64,000 nt of DNA from contig NC_063050.1 in NCBI RefSeq assembly GCF_018812025.1, positions 14,100,983 through 14,164,982 of the forward strand, given 5' to 3'. The notes under the pieces are model-generated. The model made no database searches. It was not told the origin of the DNA and worked only from the letters and a program-made list of their open reading frames with translations. The position numbers and the translations under genes were made by a program. This DNA is from Megalobrama amblycephala. Lineage: Eukaryota > Chordata > Actinopteri > Cypriniformes > Xenocyprididae. Numbering within the stretch: the stretch's first letter is position 1; each line of letters opens with the position of its first letter. Positions 1 through 11,262 of this stretch are shown here, piece by piece.

Positions 1-14
1 TACTCTGAGCAGAG

Positions 15-20
15 TTTATT
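15..20 (-). terminator. Candidate poly(A) signal of ZNF-1
   Basis: Reads AATAAA on the minus strand, about 80 nt past the ZNF-1 stop codon at 98-100. The surrounding 3' flank (1-60) resembles the flank just past ZNF-5 (about 44798-44842), so it is part of the shared gene unit. Based on motif and position only. Confidence 0.4.
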
Positions 21-97
21 TAACTCAGATTTTGCTGTGTGGCATCGCAGTTTTGCCAAATTGTCCCATTGGCTTCTTTAGAGTCATGGCCTCCTAA

Positions 98-2190
98 TCA
101 TTTAAACTGATTGACTACATGTCTTTCCTCTGATAGATGGGGGGTGTCCAGGTACGCTATAACTGAATTTGCATTATTTGGACTGATGCTGCCTACAGGT
201 GATGGTAGAGGAGATTCCACTCCTCTGTTGAAAGGTTTCTCTTCAGTGTGAATTCCCATGTGTGTCTCAAGACTTTGTTTCACTGTGAACCTCATTATAC
301 AACAAGGGCAGGTGAAAGGTTTCTCTCCAGTGTGGATTTTCATGTGTCTCTCAAGGGTGCTGTTCATTGTAAAACTCTTTCCACACTCAGAGCAGGTAAA
401 ATGCTTCTCTCCGATATGAGTACTCATGTGTATCTTAAGGCTCTTATTCACTGTGAAGCTCTTTCCACACTGCAAACAGATGAAAGGTTTCTCTCCAGTG
501 TGAATTCTCATATGAACCTTGAGCTTTTGTTTCTCTGCAAAGCTCATCGGACACTCAGAGCAGGAGAATGGCTTCTCTCCAGTGTGAATTCTCATATGAA
601 CCTTGAGCTTTTGTTTCTCTGCGAAGCTCATCGCACACTCAGAGCAAGAGAAAGGCTTCTCTCCAGTGTGAATTCTGATGTGTCTCTCAAGGACATGTTT
701 CAATGTAAAACTCTTCATACAATAAGAGCAGATCAAAGGCTTCTGTCCAGTGTGAATGTTCATGTGAACTTGAAGTTGTCCTTGTTGCATGAAACTCCTT
801 CCACACTGAAAGCAGGAAAATGGCTTCACACCAGTGTGAATCCTCATGTGACTCTCAAGGTTACTCTTTACTGTGAAACTCCTTCCACACTGAGAGCAGG
901 AGAAAGGCTTCTCTCCAGTATGAATTCTCATGTGACATTTCAGCTGTCCTTGTTGTTTGAAACTTTTTCCACAATGAGAGCAGGAGAAAGGTTTCTCTCC
1001 AGTGTGAATTCTCATGTGTATTAGAAGTTGTCGTTGTTCCATGAAACTCTTTCCACACTCAGAGCAGATGAAAGGCTTCACTCCAGAGTGAATTCTCATG
1101 TGACTCTCAAGGTGTTGTTTCACTGTGTAACTCTTTGCACACTGGGTGCAAGCAAAAGGTTTCTCTCCGGTGTGAATGCTCATGTGTCTCTTAAGGCTCC
1201 TGTTTACTGTGAAACCCTTTCCACATTGAGGGCAGGTAAAAGGTTTCTCTCCAGTGTGAATTCGCATATGAATTTTAAGCTTTTGCATCTCTATGAAGCC
1301 CATCCCACACTCAGAGCAGGTGAAAGGCTTCTCTCCAGTGTGAATTCTCATGTGTCTCTCAAGGCTTTGTTTAAAAATGAAACTCTTTCCACACTGAGGG
1401 CAGATGAAGGGTTGCTCTCCAGTGTGTATTCTCATGTGAGTATTAAGCTGTTGTTTTTCTATGAAGTTCATCCCACATTCAAAGCAAGTGAAAGGCTTTT
1501 CTCCAGTGTGAATTCTAATGTGTCGCTCAAGGCTTTGTTTCAATGTGAAACTCTTCCCACATTGGGGGCAGGAGAAAGGCTTCTCTCCAGTGTGAATTCT
1601 CATGTGACTCTCAAGGCTTTGTTTCACTGTGAAACTCTTTCCACATTGAGAGCAGGAGAAAGGTTTCTCTCCAGTGTGAACTCTCATGTGACGTTTCCAC
1701 TGTCCGTGTTGTGTGAAACTCTTTCCACATTGAGGGCAAGTGAAAGGCTTCTCCCCAGTGTGAATTCTGATGTGAACTGTAAGTTGTCGTTGATCTGTGA
1801 AACTCTTTCCACATTGAGAGCAGGAGAAAGGTTTCTCACCAGTGTGAATTTTCATGTGACGTGTCAGCTGTCCTTGTTGTGTGAAACTCTTTCCGCACTG
1901 AGGGCATGTGCAAGGCCTCTCCCCAGTGTGAATCCTCATGTGAATATTAAGCTTGTGTTTTTCTATGAAGTTCATTCCACACTCAGAGCAGGAGAAAGGT
2001 TTCTCTCCAGTGTGAATTTTCATGTGACGTGTCAGCTGTCCTTGTTGTGTGAAAGTCTTTCCACATTGAGGGCAGGTGAATTGCTTCTCTCCAGTGTGAA
2101 TTCTGATGTGCTTCTTAAGGCTTGCTTGGTCAATGAAACACATCCCACATTGATGGCAAATGACAGAATCTTCTTTCAGTTCCTTCAGAT
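98..2190 (-). CDS. ZNF-1 last exon: 23-finger C2H2 zinc-finger protein
   Basis: Encodes almost all of a predicted nuclear DNA-binding protein. The acceptor TTATTTTAG lies just above 2190; two bases complete the codon split with the first exon, then LKELKEDSVI leads into the fingers. In the 730-aa spliced product the fingers span residues 45-681: 23 units of 28 residues, each C-X2-C-X12-H-X3-H joined by TGEKPF-type linkers, all with four intact zinc ligands. Many helices are near copies (FTQQGQL, FTVKQSL, FAEKQKLKVH twice in a row), a sign of internal duplication. The 49-residue tail (682-730, PFNRGVESP...HVVNQFK) resembles those of ZNF-3 and ZNF-4 (class I). There is no effector domain in this exon. 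The target sequence is unknown; a role in repression is inference from other finger clusters. Confidence 0.93.
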
Positions 2191-3119
2191 CTAAAATAAA
2201 TTCAAGGACAATAAAGTGAGATGAACATTGCTCAAATGAAACTGAACATTTTTATACAAAGGTGTAGACCTCTTACTATGTATCCTGATTCATTAAAAAT
2301 GAAGTGTTCAGCATGGAATTTGAACCCAATCCCCTGTTATAACGTTTATGTGACCACCTCAACACGTTTTTTGGTGGGGGTTTTTTTTCTGTTACTCTGC
2401 AGATCACTGATTGGTTTAGAAAGAATCGTCACTACCAGCGTCACTGGATTTGAAACACGAAACACCAAACCTGCTAGATTTAAATAGTCAGTAACAGCCA
2501 CCGCAGTATCATTTGTTCGTGAACTGACTTGCTTTAAAACGACTGTCACACGCAACTTGAAAAAAGAAATGGCTGTACCGTGGTCAGTAGACGAGGAGCG
2601 GATCCACGGCAGTAGAGGTGGCGCAACTGTAACGATCAGTCTATAATCCCACCCACTCTGAAGCAGTACTAACTGCAATGGAAAAGCAAACCGAAAGTAA
2701 AGCGAACTGAGCCGTGCCGTACCAAGCTGAGCTGAGTAGTACCACGCGGTGGAAAAGCGGCAATAGGCAGCAACGTCATTGCACCTTTTGAGGTTCCGAA
2801 AGGTATTAAAGTCCTCGATAAAATAGTCAACATGACTACAGCAGTTCAACCTTAACATTATGGTGATGAGAATACTTTTTGTGCACAAAAACAAAACAAA
2901 TATAATGAATTTATTCAATAAATTCATCTGTCCCGTCATACTGTTATATGCTATTTTCACGAACGCATCTCTCCACGCTTACCGCCAAAAGAGTATACTC
3001 TGAAAGGCTCGCACGCTCAACTTTGCGCTAGACGCAGCGGAACACGGAGAATGAAGTATACCCAGGCATTTATGCCGGTGGAATTGCAATCTGCTTCCCG
3101 CAAGAGACAGTGTCACGTG
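2191..3119. other. ZNF-1 intron, proximal part
   Basis: Non-coding intron next to the finger exon. Around 2555-2790 is a short open stretch starting near MAVPWSVDEER on the plus strand, followed by sequence rich in GTACC and GAGC words. This looks like a decayed DNA transposon piece, but I could not name it. No long ORF. Confidence 0.5.
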
Positions 3120-4897
3120 CAGGGTTGGGCAAAAATACATAAAAATGTATTTTAAAATAAATTACCAAATACTTTAATTTTAGATGTATCAAAATAAACT
3201 ACAAAATACAGCAGCCACACCATGTATCAAAATAAACTACTGTATTTTTGTATTTTGAAAATACTAAAAAATACTTTTACAAGGGAGCATGAAATTTCTC
3301 CACAAACCTTCCATCAATTGGCCTATTTGATCTATCCCTTCACCATTACACTGACTGACAAACAATGTTTGATAGCAAAAGCTTTTCTCTGCCCGAGTCA
3401 TGCAATAAATCTGACATGCAACCAGTTAAAGGCACAATATGTAGGATTTTTGGATTAAAATATTTAAAAACCTCTAGAACAATGTTATATATTTTGTTGA
3501 CTTGTGAACATTATCCCAAATGTTTCCAAGAATTATTAAATCCAGAGAAATAAGCAATTTTAAACAGGACACAACCTGTGTCCGTGCATCACCTATCAAT
3601 GACATCATACCCTCAATTTCCGGTTTTATTTAGTAGAAACCATTATATGTTTTATTAAAACAAATGAGGAACTGTTTGGATTCATTCATCAACAGAAAAC
3701 TATATGTTATATAGCTTCTTGTTTAAATCTCGTTTTCTTGATTTACAGCGAGTACCATTTTTTACCATGACTAATATCGATCTAGCTTACTGCAGTGTCT
3801 CATAGCAGCCGCCGAGCGAACGCAGAGTAGCATTATAACAACTTTCAACACACAAATGTATCTAATATCGTTAGCCTCATAGCATAATTACCTAAGTCAT
3901 TTTTTGGCCAAATTGTGATATCTGCCTTTGAAATATGATCTGGGCAATTAATGCTATGAGGCTAACGATATGATAAACAGCGCTGCGTTACTCCACATAC
4001 GTTAGACTGAAAAAAAGCGGAAGCAGCGACTGTGGCATAATAAAAGTTCTGCTGCTCTTGAGGCATGTGTCGTGCTCGTCTCTCATTAACATTCACTCCA
4101 GCAGTCTCGTTCAGCTCCAACATCACTTGGTAACGTTAATAATCTCATCCATGAACATGATTTCTGACCGAGTCCCGTCCCGATTCTTTTCCACCGGCTG
4201 TGGACGTGAAGAAAACACCTCCCATGATTCCACAAAATCAAGGATAAGCGACTGAATAAGCGACCTCTAGCAGCGAAAATTTACATATTGTGTCTTTAAC
4301 AGATCAAATATTCACTTTGATCTCCCAGATGAAGGTTAGTTTTAAAGTAACCAACAGTATAATGTTTGCAAATGACTCATAACTGTATCCTAATTTAGTT
4401 ACTTGGTGTTTAGTAACAAAGGGCCTACTTTGCATCAGCAACACTGACTCAATGACAAACAAGTAATTCATAAGAAGACAACTGATGGCACCTGTATTCA
4501 TAGCAACTAGTATCTAACTAATTAATCATTTGATTGTTAATCATAAATATAGGGGGCTGCTGCTCGGTATTATAGTTTTCAAGAACGTTATGTAAATTGT
4601 AAAATGTTAAACTATTTAGCCTAAGCTACTAAAACCAACACCAAAACTTAACATCTGTTCTGAACTCAAGTCTGGGCAAACCACTGAGCAAGCACCAATC
4701 AGAAGCTGCATTTTTATGATGTCATCATGTAGACTTCTTGCAAAGTATTTTGCAGTATTTTAAAACTACAAAAATACAAAACACTAAAGTATTTTGATAC
4801 AAAATACAAAGCCATTTTCATCAACCCTATCAAATACAAATTACAAAATACTATTTTGTATTTGAAATACATGTATCATAAATACTGCCCATCCCTG
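3120..4897. mobile_element. hAT-type non-autonomous transposon with 8-bp target duplication
   Basis: Ends are CAGGGTTGGGCA and TGCCCATCCCTG (imperfect inverted repeats). They are flanked by a perfect 8-bp direct repeat GTCACGTG at 3112-3119 and 4898-4905, the target size known for hAT elements. The arms are rich in AAATAC/GTATTT words. There is no transposase ORF. It sits in the ZNF-1 intron and carries a nested TTAA element (3430-4295). Confidence 0.85.
3430..4295. mobile_element. Nested TTAA-flanked MITE (family a)
   Basis: 866 bp flanked by TTAA (3426-3429 and 4296-4299). Terminal repeats are AGGCACAATATGTA on the left and AGACACAATATGTA on the right, read inwards. TTAA targets with purine-purine/pyrimidine-pyrimidine termini fit the Kolobok type. 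It contains an internal 19-bp inverted repeat (ATCGTTAGCCTCATAGCAT near 3868 and its complement near 3958). A related copy lies at about 57850-58722. No ORF of note. Confidence 0.75.
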
Positions 4898-4905
4898 GTC
4901 ACGTG

Positions 4906-5534
4906 TTCCACAACAACACTTAGCTGCTCGCAGAAGCGCCTGCCTACTAATCGGCATAATTTGCAGCATAATCAGCCGATCTACCCTGGAATGCAAATTT
5001 TGCACAAAAGTCCGGTGGGAGAGAATAAAGTTCTTCAATAGTTGTGGAACTCTGTCAAGGCCTACTTACTGAGTTTATTCACTTAAAAAAAAAAAAAAAA
5101 TTCTTTAATACAGATGATGCTGGTAATAGCAGTAGCAGGCTTTCCTTTGTGAACCCATATCCTTACAAGTGCAATTTTGGCTGTATTATTTGTGTCCTCT
5201 TAAAAATTGCTCTTGAGAAATTTTGTTTATTGTCCCCGCAACTGTTTGATGAAATTTATGCAATTTAAGTGAAAACTTGTTTTGGAAGGATTGATAATGT
5301 ATTGACTCATTATTTAAATGTTATTCATTTTGAACCAAAAAAAAAAAAAAAAAAAAAAGTTACACAGTGTACCTTTAAAATATAGTTGGTCTGAAAATGT
5401 TCCTACTATTGTGGACATTTGAACATCTGGTGTGCATTATATGGCTTTTAATTAGTAATGATCAAAAACTAACACAATTAACAAATTATTTTAATTGATT
5501 TTGTTACATTGTAAGTGACAAATAACCAGCTTAC
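4906..5534. other. ZNF-1 intron, distal part
   Basis: Non-coding intron between the hAT element and the first exon, with poly(A) runs near 5085-5100 and 5338-5358. No feature recognised. Confidence 0.5.
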
Positions 5535-5634
5535 TCTGTCTTTCATTCTTCCACTCTTGCATAGGTGTCGTCTGGCATGTTTTCGGCTTCACATCTGGTC
5601 CCATTGTGGTCTGGTTGTTTTCAGGCTGCTCCAT
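5535..5634 (-). CDS. ZNF-1 first coding exon (MEQ/NQTT module)
   Basis: 100 nt encoding 33 residues from MEQPENNQTT to WKNERQ plus one base. The donor is GACAGA|GTAAGC. The phase matches the acceptor at 2190, making an Asn codon across the junction. I chose the Met of MEQ because the equivalent Met in ZNF-3 and ZNF-4 has an in-frame TGA three codons upstream. In ZNF-1 the frame stays open upstream to an ATG at 5727, so a 31-residue longer N-terminus (VGEYLLENR...) is possible. The module is shared by all six genes and has no recognised domain. Confidence 0.75.
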
Positions 5635-5749
5635 CTTTATTACTAGGAAATGTTCGACGCAGCTGATTTCATCAGTCTCCATCATCGTTTCATTCATCCT
5701 ATTCTCTAATAGATATTCTCCAACCAAAATGTATTTGGTTTGAAATCAC

Positions 5750-5960
5750 CGAATTAGCGTTCCAAACGCTGCTTGAATAACCGGAGACGTATGTGAATCC
5801 GTGGCTCGGAGCTCGTCAGACTGGACAAGTCACGTGATTTCAGCAACGAGACCTCGTCACGTCATATACCGGTTCGAAACATTTCGAGGTTCACCGCTAG
5901 GAGGCGTCTGCTGAACCAGAGCCTTTTAGATCCATATTATAAGATCTCTGGCTGGACCCA
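5750..5960 (-). promoter_or_regulatory. Class I upstream module of ZNF-1 (MITE-core-like)
   Basis: Begins about 115 bp 5' of the ZNF-1 ATG. It holds a CACGTG E-box (5831-5836) followed by CAGCAACGAG and an ACGTCA half-site (5859-5864). The same order of words occurs upstream of ZNF-3 and ZNF-4 and in the centre of the palindromic MITE at 51362-52126. A promoter role is inferred from position, conservation and motifs. No TATA box or start site could be placed. Confidence 0.55.
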
Positions 5961-6890
5961 TGAACCAGTGTCTAATGGTTTTACCTGATCTCGGTTCAGT
6001 TTTATAATTTAGATTCTAATGTGCAAACATATAGCTATGCATAATGCAGAATGGAGTGTGATATTTTGTTGGCCAGATTAACCAAACTCTCCCAGAAAAC
6101 ACACAAAAACAAGAAATAAAAAATAATAAAAGTACATAAATGATCAACTACATATACTTTATATTTAGTGGCATTTAATGCTTTTTAGATCATTTAATAG
6201 ATTACATTTTCATAATATTGTTTTTTGGTTTTACATTGCTGCTGGTTTGTAAAAATGGCATTATACATGTTTGGGCTCTGTTCTTGTTCCATTTACATTG
6301 TGTTGATCAGCAGGACTCGCCATCTGTAAGGTGTTTTCAGCACTCTGGATGAGAGAATAATTTTATTGAGAGAGCTTAATAATCTCATTAGCATATGCAT
6401 AATCTTGATTTGTTTTATCCACACTTTGTTGTTTGCTATACCTCACTGACTCACTCTCGTGATATTTCCTCCTCACAATGGCATAACTTTGTTTTAAAAA
6501 GTGTGTGGGACAGGAGTGTATTTATGTATTAGGGTGTATTGTAATTGTATTATTACAATAATAAATGCACAAAATTTATTGACATAGACCTCATGTTTAA
6601 TATGATAGTTTCATCCTTACATCTACTATAATACAATATGTCATTAGTATCAACAATATTTACATTAGTCAATAAATACGTGGATCCGCATCTGAAATTA
6701 TAGTGTTCTGATGGACTACTGGCAGAATTTCTGTTCAGTGTGCCAGAGGTTCTGAGTTCTAATCCACCCTTGTATAACAAATGCAAGGCAAAGATGAAAA
6801 TATTCTCACTTCTACAGACAAATTGCGAGGCTTCAGGTCAAAGCTCACCCTCTTTTGTTGAACAGGACCAACTTGATATGTTTCCCTTGT
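5961..6890. repeat. Class I upstream flank, then unique sequence
   Basis: About 5945-6330 (GAACCAGTGTCTAATGG onward) has diverged copies at 60290-60650, 62970-63110 and 63320-63665, so it is part of the class I duplication unit. From 6330 to 6890 I see only AT-rich sequence and no gene. Confidence 0.5.
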
Positions 6891-6947
6891 GTAATGCACA
6901 CTTAAACAGCAAACTCCCTACGAGTTTGCTGTTTAAGTGTGCATTAC
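6891..6947. repeat. Perfect 26-bp inverted repeat with 5-nt loop
   Basis: Arms 6891-6916 and 6922-6947 are exact reverse complements (GTAATGCACACTTAAACAGC... and its complement) around the loop CCTAC. It lies outside any gene. Confidence 0.9.
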
Positions 6948-7241
6948 ATATATATATTTGGTTTTGAGCAACAAATGATATCTTCACATTTATTTGAAAT
7001 TGTCTTGTGACAACCTATGACATTAGATTAATCTAAATTCAAATGTTGAATATCCACAAATATTTAAATTTAAATGTTGAGTCCACAAATACACCACACA
7101 CTTTACAAACAAACCCTTACTTTCCATGAAGATTTAAGATGGACTTTGCTACCAAAAATCCACTTCAAAAGATACATTTAATCATCTACATGGGCCATTA
7201 GTGCTTGGACCCCGATTATTGCTACTTGTGGCTATATTTTT
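6948..7241. other. Unique AT-rich spacer
   Basis: No ORF, repeat end or motif recognised. Confidence 0.4.
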
Positions 7242-7584
7242 AGGGATGCACCAATACCAGTATCGGTATCAAGTCTGATACTGCGCTCGTGTACTCGTAC
7301 TCATTAAAATGCCCAAATACCAAAAAAACAATACCATGCAGCATGTGTGCAGTGTTTGTGCTCAGACAAAGAAACACAGACAACAGATCAAACAGAGAGC
7401 ATAATGGAGGTATCGGACATAGTAACATATTACTAAAGTTAACTGATGGTAGAGAGTGAGTGCGCACTTCTGTTGCATGCTCTTGATTGCTGATCACTCA
7501 ATCAGCACACGTGTCACATACAAGCAAGTAAAAATTAAATTGCTATGTGATTTGTGTATATCGAGTGGTTCACTACATTATTAA

Positions 7585-8543
7585 AGGTGCCCTAGAATGC
7601 CTTTTCACAAGATGTAATATAAGTCTAAGGTGTCCCCTGAATGTGTCTGTGAAGTTTCAGCTCAAAATAACCTACAGATTTTTTTTTTTAATTCAGTTTT
7701 TTAACTGCCTATTTTGGGGCATAATTAAATATGCGGCGATCCAGCGTGTGTCCCCTTTAAATGCTTGCGCTCCCCGCCCCCAAGCTTGCAATTGCATAAA
7801 CACAGCTATTATAACCCTCAAAATGGATCTTTATAAAGTGTTCGTCATGCAGCATATCCGATTATGTAAGTATGGTGTTTATTTGGATGTTTACATTTGA
7901 TTCTGAATGAGTTTGATAGTAGCCTATGCTGCAGCTAACAGGGCTAAAGCTAACATTACACACTGTTGGAGAGATTTATAAAGAATGTTTATGACAAAGT
8001 TGTGTTTATGAATTATACAGACTGCAAGTGTTTAATAATGAAAATTACGACATGACTCTGATCTCCGTGAATACAGTAAGAAACAATGGTAACTTTAACC
8101 ACATTTAACAGTACATTAGCAACATGCTAAAGAAACATTTATAAAGACAATTTACAAATATCACTAAAAATATCATGTTATCATGGATCATATCAGTTAT
8201 TACTCCATCTGCCATTTTTCGCTATTGTCCTTGCTTGCTTACCTGCATAAAGTCTGTTGTTTCAGCTGTGCTGCTCTAGACGTTAATACTGGCTTCTCTA
8301 ATGCCTTGAACATGAGCTGGCATATGCAAAAGTTGGGGGCGTACATATTAATGATCATGACTGTTGCGTCACAGTCTGTGTTATGTTGAGATTCACCTGT
8401 TTTTCAGTGGTCTTTTGCACAAACCAAATTTACATAAGGAGGAAACAATGGTGTTTAAGGCTCATTGTATGTCATTTCCATGTACAGAACTCTAATTATT
8501 TAACTATGCCAAGGTAAATTCAATTTTCAATTCTAGGGCACCT
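7585..8543. mobile_element. TTAA-flanked MITE (family b), copy 1
   Basis: 959 bp between TTAA at 7581-7584 and 8544-8547. Ends are AGGTGCCCTAGAAT and its complement ATTCTAGGGCACCT. A second copy in the opposite orientation is at 31269-32231. Internal short ORFs are not conserved. Confidence 0.8.
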
Positions 8544-9234
8544 TTAAAGAAAAAAAAGCTATGTGATTACTGTGCCCCTGCACTAGACAGGACTCAACTG
8601 CCCGAAGGTCAGAGGCAAGTGTAAATGATGCACGAGACACTTGACGGAAAATACCACTGTCCTAATCGGGCCAGTGCTGCATCGTCACAAAAGTTTATCA
8701 TTTGCATGTGTTTTAAGCCTTGCCAAATTAAATATTCAAGTGCAAGAAGACACAAAAGAGAACTAAATTCAGTAGTTCTCGAAATACTGAATCGAATTCT
8801 CTTTCACACTGTTACGTGTGCTGTGCTGAAGAGACAAGAATGGATATCCACAATACAGGGTTTTAATGAGTAACGCAGGAGATAAAACACAATATACACA
8901 CGTTAACCAACAACAAGATTGGACAGGGAGTGAAGGGAGTGAGTCCATTATAAAGGGAGTGCTGATGAGGAAGTCCAGGTGCAGGTGATGAGTGCTGCTG
9001 GGGAGATGACGAGGGAAGTGAGTGCAGGTGTTGAGAAAGGAGGATCTTGGGAAATGGAGTTCAGGAAATGAGGGAACTGTGACAGTATCTCCCCCTCCCG
9101 GGAGGCGCGGCCTCGCGCCGTAGATGGAACAACCGGGGAGGGGGGGTGGGCACCCTGGAGACCTCACGCCGGTGGAGGGAGAGGAGCGGACAGGAGCGGA
9201 GGTGTCCAGGACGGGTCCATGGGTCCAGGCAGCC

Positions 9235-9423
9235 ATGGCGGGTCAGAGGCCGTGGGCGGCCATGGCGGGTCAGAGGCCGTGGGGGGCCATGGATGGTCAG
9301 AGGCCGTGGGCGGCCATGGAGGGTCAGAGGCCGTGGGCGGCCATGGAGGGTCAGAGGCCGTGGGCGGCCATGGCTGGTCAGAGGCCGTAGCAGGCCATGG
9401 TGGGTCAGGAGCTGTAGCAGGCC
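9235..9423. repeat. 27-bp minisatellite, seven units
   Basis: Unit ATGGCGGGTCAGAGGCCGTG + GGCGGCC, units starting at 9235, 9262, 9289, 9316, 9343, 9370 and 9397; the last two have diverged. In the retroelement's own sense (minus) it reads as a proline-rich repeat PWPPTASDP. It lies in the 3' internal part of the LTR element. Confidence 0.9.
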
Positions 9424-9471
9424 ATGGCGACGTCAGAACCCCGGCCAGGAGTTCCCCACACACGGGTACAT

Positions 9472-9474
<3 letters not shown>

Positions 9475-9505
<31 letters not shown>
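9475..9505. repeat. 31-bp C homopolymer
   Basis: An uninterrupted run of C followed by six A, inside the LTR element next to the minisatellite. A place where the assembly or read accuracy may be poor. Confidence 0.85.
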
Positions 9506-9507
<2 letters not shown>

Positions 9508-9958
9508 AAAATTTTCTTGGGGAAATCCCTGGTGGTAAGAAGGGACCTGTGGGCTGGAACTAGAAGGCGGGCTGGAGCGGATTTGTGGCTCGTGGGCTGC
9601 AGGAGCAGAGTGAGTCCATTATAAAGGGAGTGCTGATGAGGAAGTCCAGGTGCAGGTGATGAGTGCTGCTGGGGAGATGACGAGGGAAGTGAGTGCAGGT
9701 GTTGAGACAGGAGGATCTTGGGAAATGGAGTCCAGGAAACGAGGGAACTGTGACACACACCTTCTTGAGTTGGTTATGTCTTAAGTGAACGTAAACAGTT
9801 GAGAAAGAAAACGTGTGTAACAGTATATTGGATACATGCAGCTTTTAAAGTTACAGCAGCCTAATATAGGCCTACCTGCTGCTTAATGTTAATCTAACAA
9901 CAAAGCACAAAAAGAAAATCACTCACTGTTCTTGATTGAATAACTTTTATAACTTTAA

Positions 9959-10633
9959 AGGCAGGGTAGGTGATTTGCTTCAAAAACCTTTTTTTATGTT
10001 GGTTGAAAGTCTTTTCACATCCCGATAACAATCACTAAGTTAAGTGCTCTTAATGTATTTATATTGTCTGTGGAAGGTGTAGGAACATTGAACGTTCATC
10101 CAATGAAATCCCTTGGTCCGGATGTCCTACCTGCCTGTCAACTGTTTTTATATACCCTCACGCACCCTGTTCGCACAGACATCACACGTCATCGGCGTGT
10201 TTCATGCTATGCAGAGTTAAAACTGACGCCAGTCACAAACACCGCAACCAAAACAGCAGCCATGTTTTACAGTTCCTACCGAATCAAAACAACAAGCTTT
10301 TGTTGAGTTTACGCGATACTACCATAATTTGGAAGAGATGGAAACCCGTCACGTTATACTTGGAGGAGTTTCAATGGCAACACTATCAATGCCAAAATGA
10401 ATCTGCAGCAGTCAGGTGATTCAAGTCACTGCCCTTTCAGTTGTTTACATTCATTATTATTGTAATATTATGTACTTTGAGACATAAGGTAGTTTAAAGA
10501 TGTCCCTCATGGCGCTTTTGTTTGCTCCCTGCTGTGCACTCCCTGCTGGAGGCACTCTGAAGGGAGGGTGCGATCTTACGCTTCAAAGCTTGCTCGCTAT
10601 TGCTTGCCTCTTCGAAAATGTCCTACCCTATCT
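9959..10633. mobile_element. TTAA-flanked MITE (family c)
   Basis: 675 bp between TTAA at 9955-9958 and 10634-10637. Ends are AGGCAGGGTAGGTGATTT and, read inwards from the right, AGATAGGGTAGGACATTT. No conserved ORF. Confidence 0.75.
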
Positions 10634-10894
10634 TTAATAAAGATCAATCTATATTTGAATTATACAGTGAAGACTATGCAGTGTTATTTTACATTTGATT
10701 ATTCAGTTTCTGTACCTGAAAACTACTGTTGAGAAAAGCAATGTTAAAAATGACAAATGCAATGATGAAAATGCAGGTATTGGTACTCCTTGCCGCTGTC
10801 GCCTTTGGCTTGCTTAGTTGGGGACACTTGACATTTGACTTGACATTTGATATTTAACAGTGCTTTGATCTGCCTGCATTGACACTATTCTTGA

Positions 10895-10995
10895 AGAGCT
10901 GCTGTGCAGCCAAAATAATGTACCAGTTATCATTGTAAAGCTGCTTTGACACAATCTACATTGTAAAAAGCGCTATATAAATAAAGGTGTCTGAC
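10895..10995 (+). repeat. Fragment resembling a LINE/SINE 3' tail
   Basis: Contains GTAAAGCTGCTTTGACACAA and AGCGCTATATAAATAAAGG followed by a short run of TGACT-like units. This kind of tail is common in cyprinid retroposons. Family not assigned. Confidence 0.5.
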
Positions 10996-11202
10996 TGACT
11001 CGGTATCGGCGAGTACCAAAAATCAAAGTCTCAGTATCGGACTCCTTTAGGAAAAAGTGGTATCGGTGCATCCCTGTTTGTTATTACAATATGAGTGTTG
11101 ATAATGTTGCAGAGGGTCTCTCACAAATACTTGCATGTTAATTCTAGGAGTGTTAACCAGACTAATTTTTCCCATTAATGTTTTATCAGACAAGCCTCCT
11201 AA

Positions 11203-11262
11203 TCACATAAAAAGATCAAGCTTGTATTTCATGTTGAAACTCTTTCCACACTCACAGCATTT
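11203..11262 (-). pseudogene. Out-of-frame remnant of a 15th finger of ZNF-2
   Basis: In a frame shifted from ZNF-2 the sequence reads KCCECGKSFNMKYKLDLFM then stop (TGA 11203-11205). This is the start of one more finger, broken before its histidines. One missing base in the linker (TRE..., near 11263) shifts the real frame, which then ends at 11229. Confidence 0.8.

Larger units (their letters stand above)
8810..9755 (-). mobile_element. Internally deleted LTR retrotransposon with CACAC target duplication
   Basis: A complete 275-bp LTR (8810-9084, TGTCACAG...GTAACA on the minus strand) is preceded on that strand by a purine tract GGGAGGGGGAGATAC, as expected for a 3' LTR. The first 146-149 bp of a second LTR lies at 9607-9755. 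The outer ends are flanked by CACAC at 8805-8809 and 9756-9760. The rest of the 5' LTR, gag and most of pol are missing. The layout suggests a Gypsy-like element, but no RT or integrase remains to prove the family. Confidence 0.8.
7242..11074. mobile_element. Pair of hAT-like ends around a nested transposon block
   Basis: The left end TAGGGATGCACCAATACC and the right end, which reads CAGGGATGCACCGATACC on the minus strand, face each other. Both continue with related GTATCGG/GATACTG words. Nested between them are two TTAA elements (7585-8543, 9959-10633) and an LTR element (8810-9755). I found no clear 8-bp target duplication, so one element with insertions is likely but unproven. Confidence 0.5.

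Noticed and set aside
2346..2960. 204-aa minus-strand ORF in the ZNF-1 intron
   Set aside because: Low-complexity, no domain, no paralogue in the other introns; it runs over a decayed repeat.
6720..6790. GAGTTCTAATCC resembling a Pol III B box
   Set aside because: No A box at the right distance and no SINE body.
9124..9390. Plus-strand ORF with MAGQRPWAA repeats
   Set aside because: It is a reading of the 27-bp minisatellite inside the LTR element, antisense to that element.
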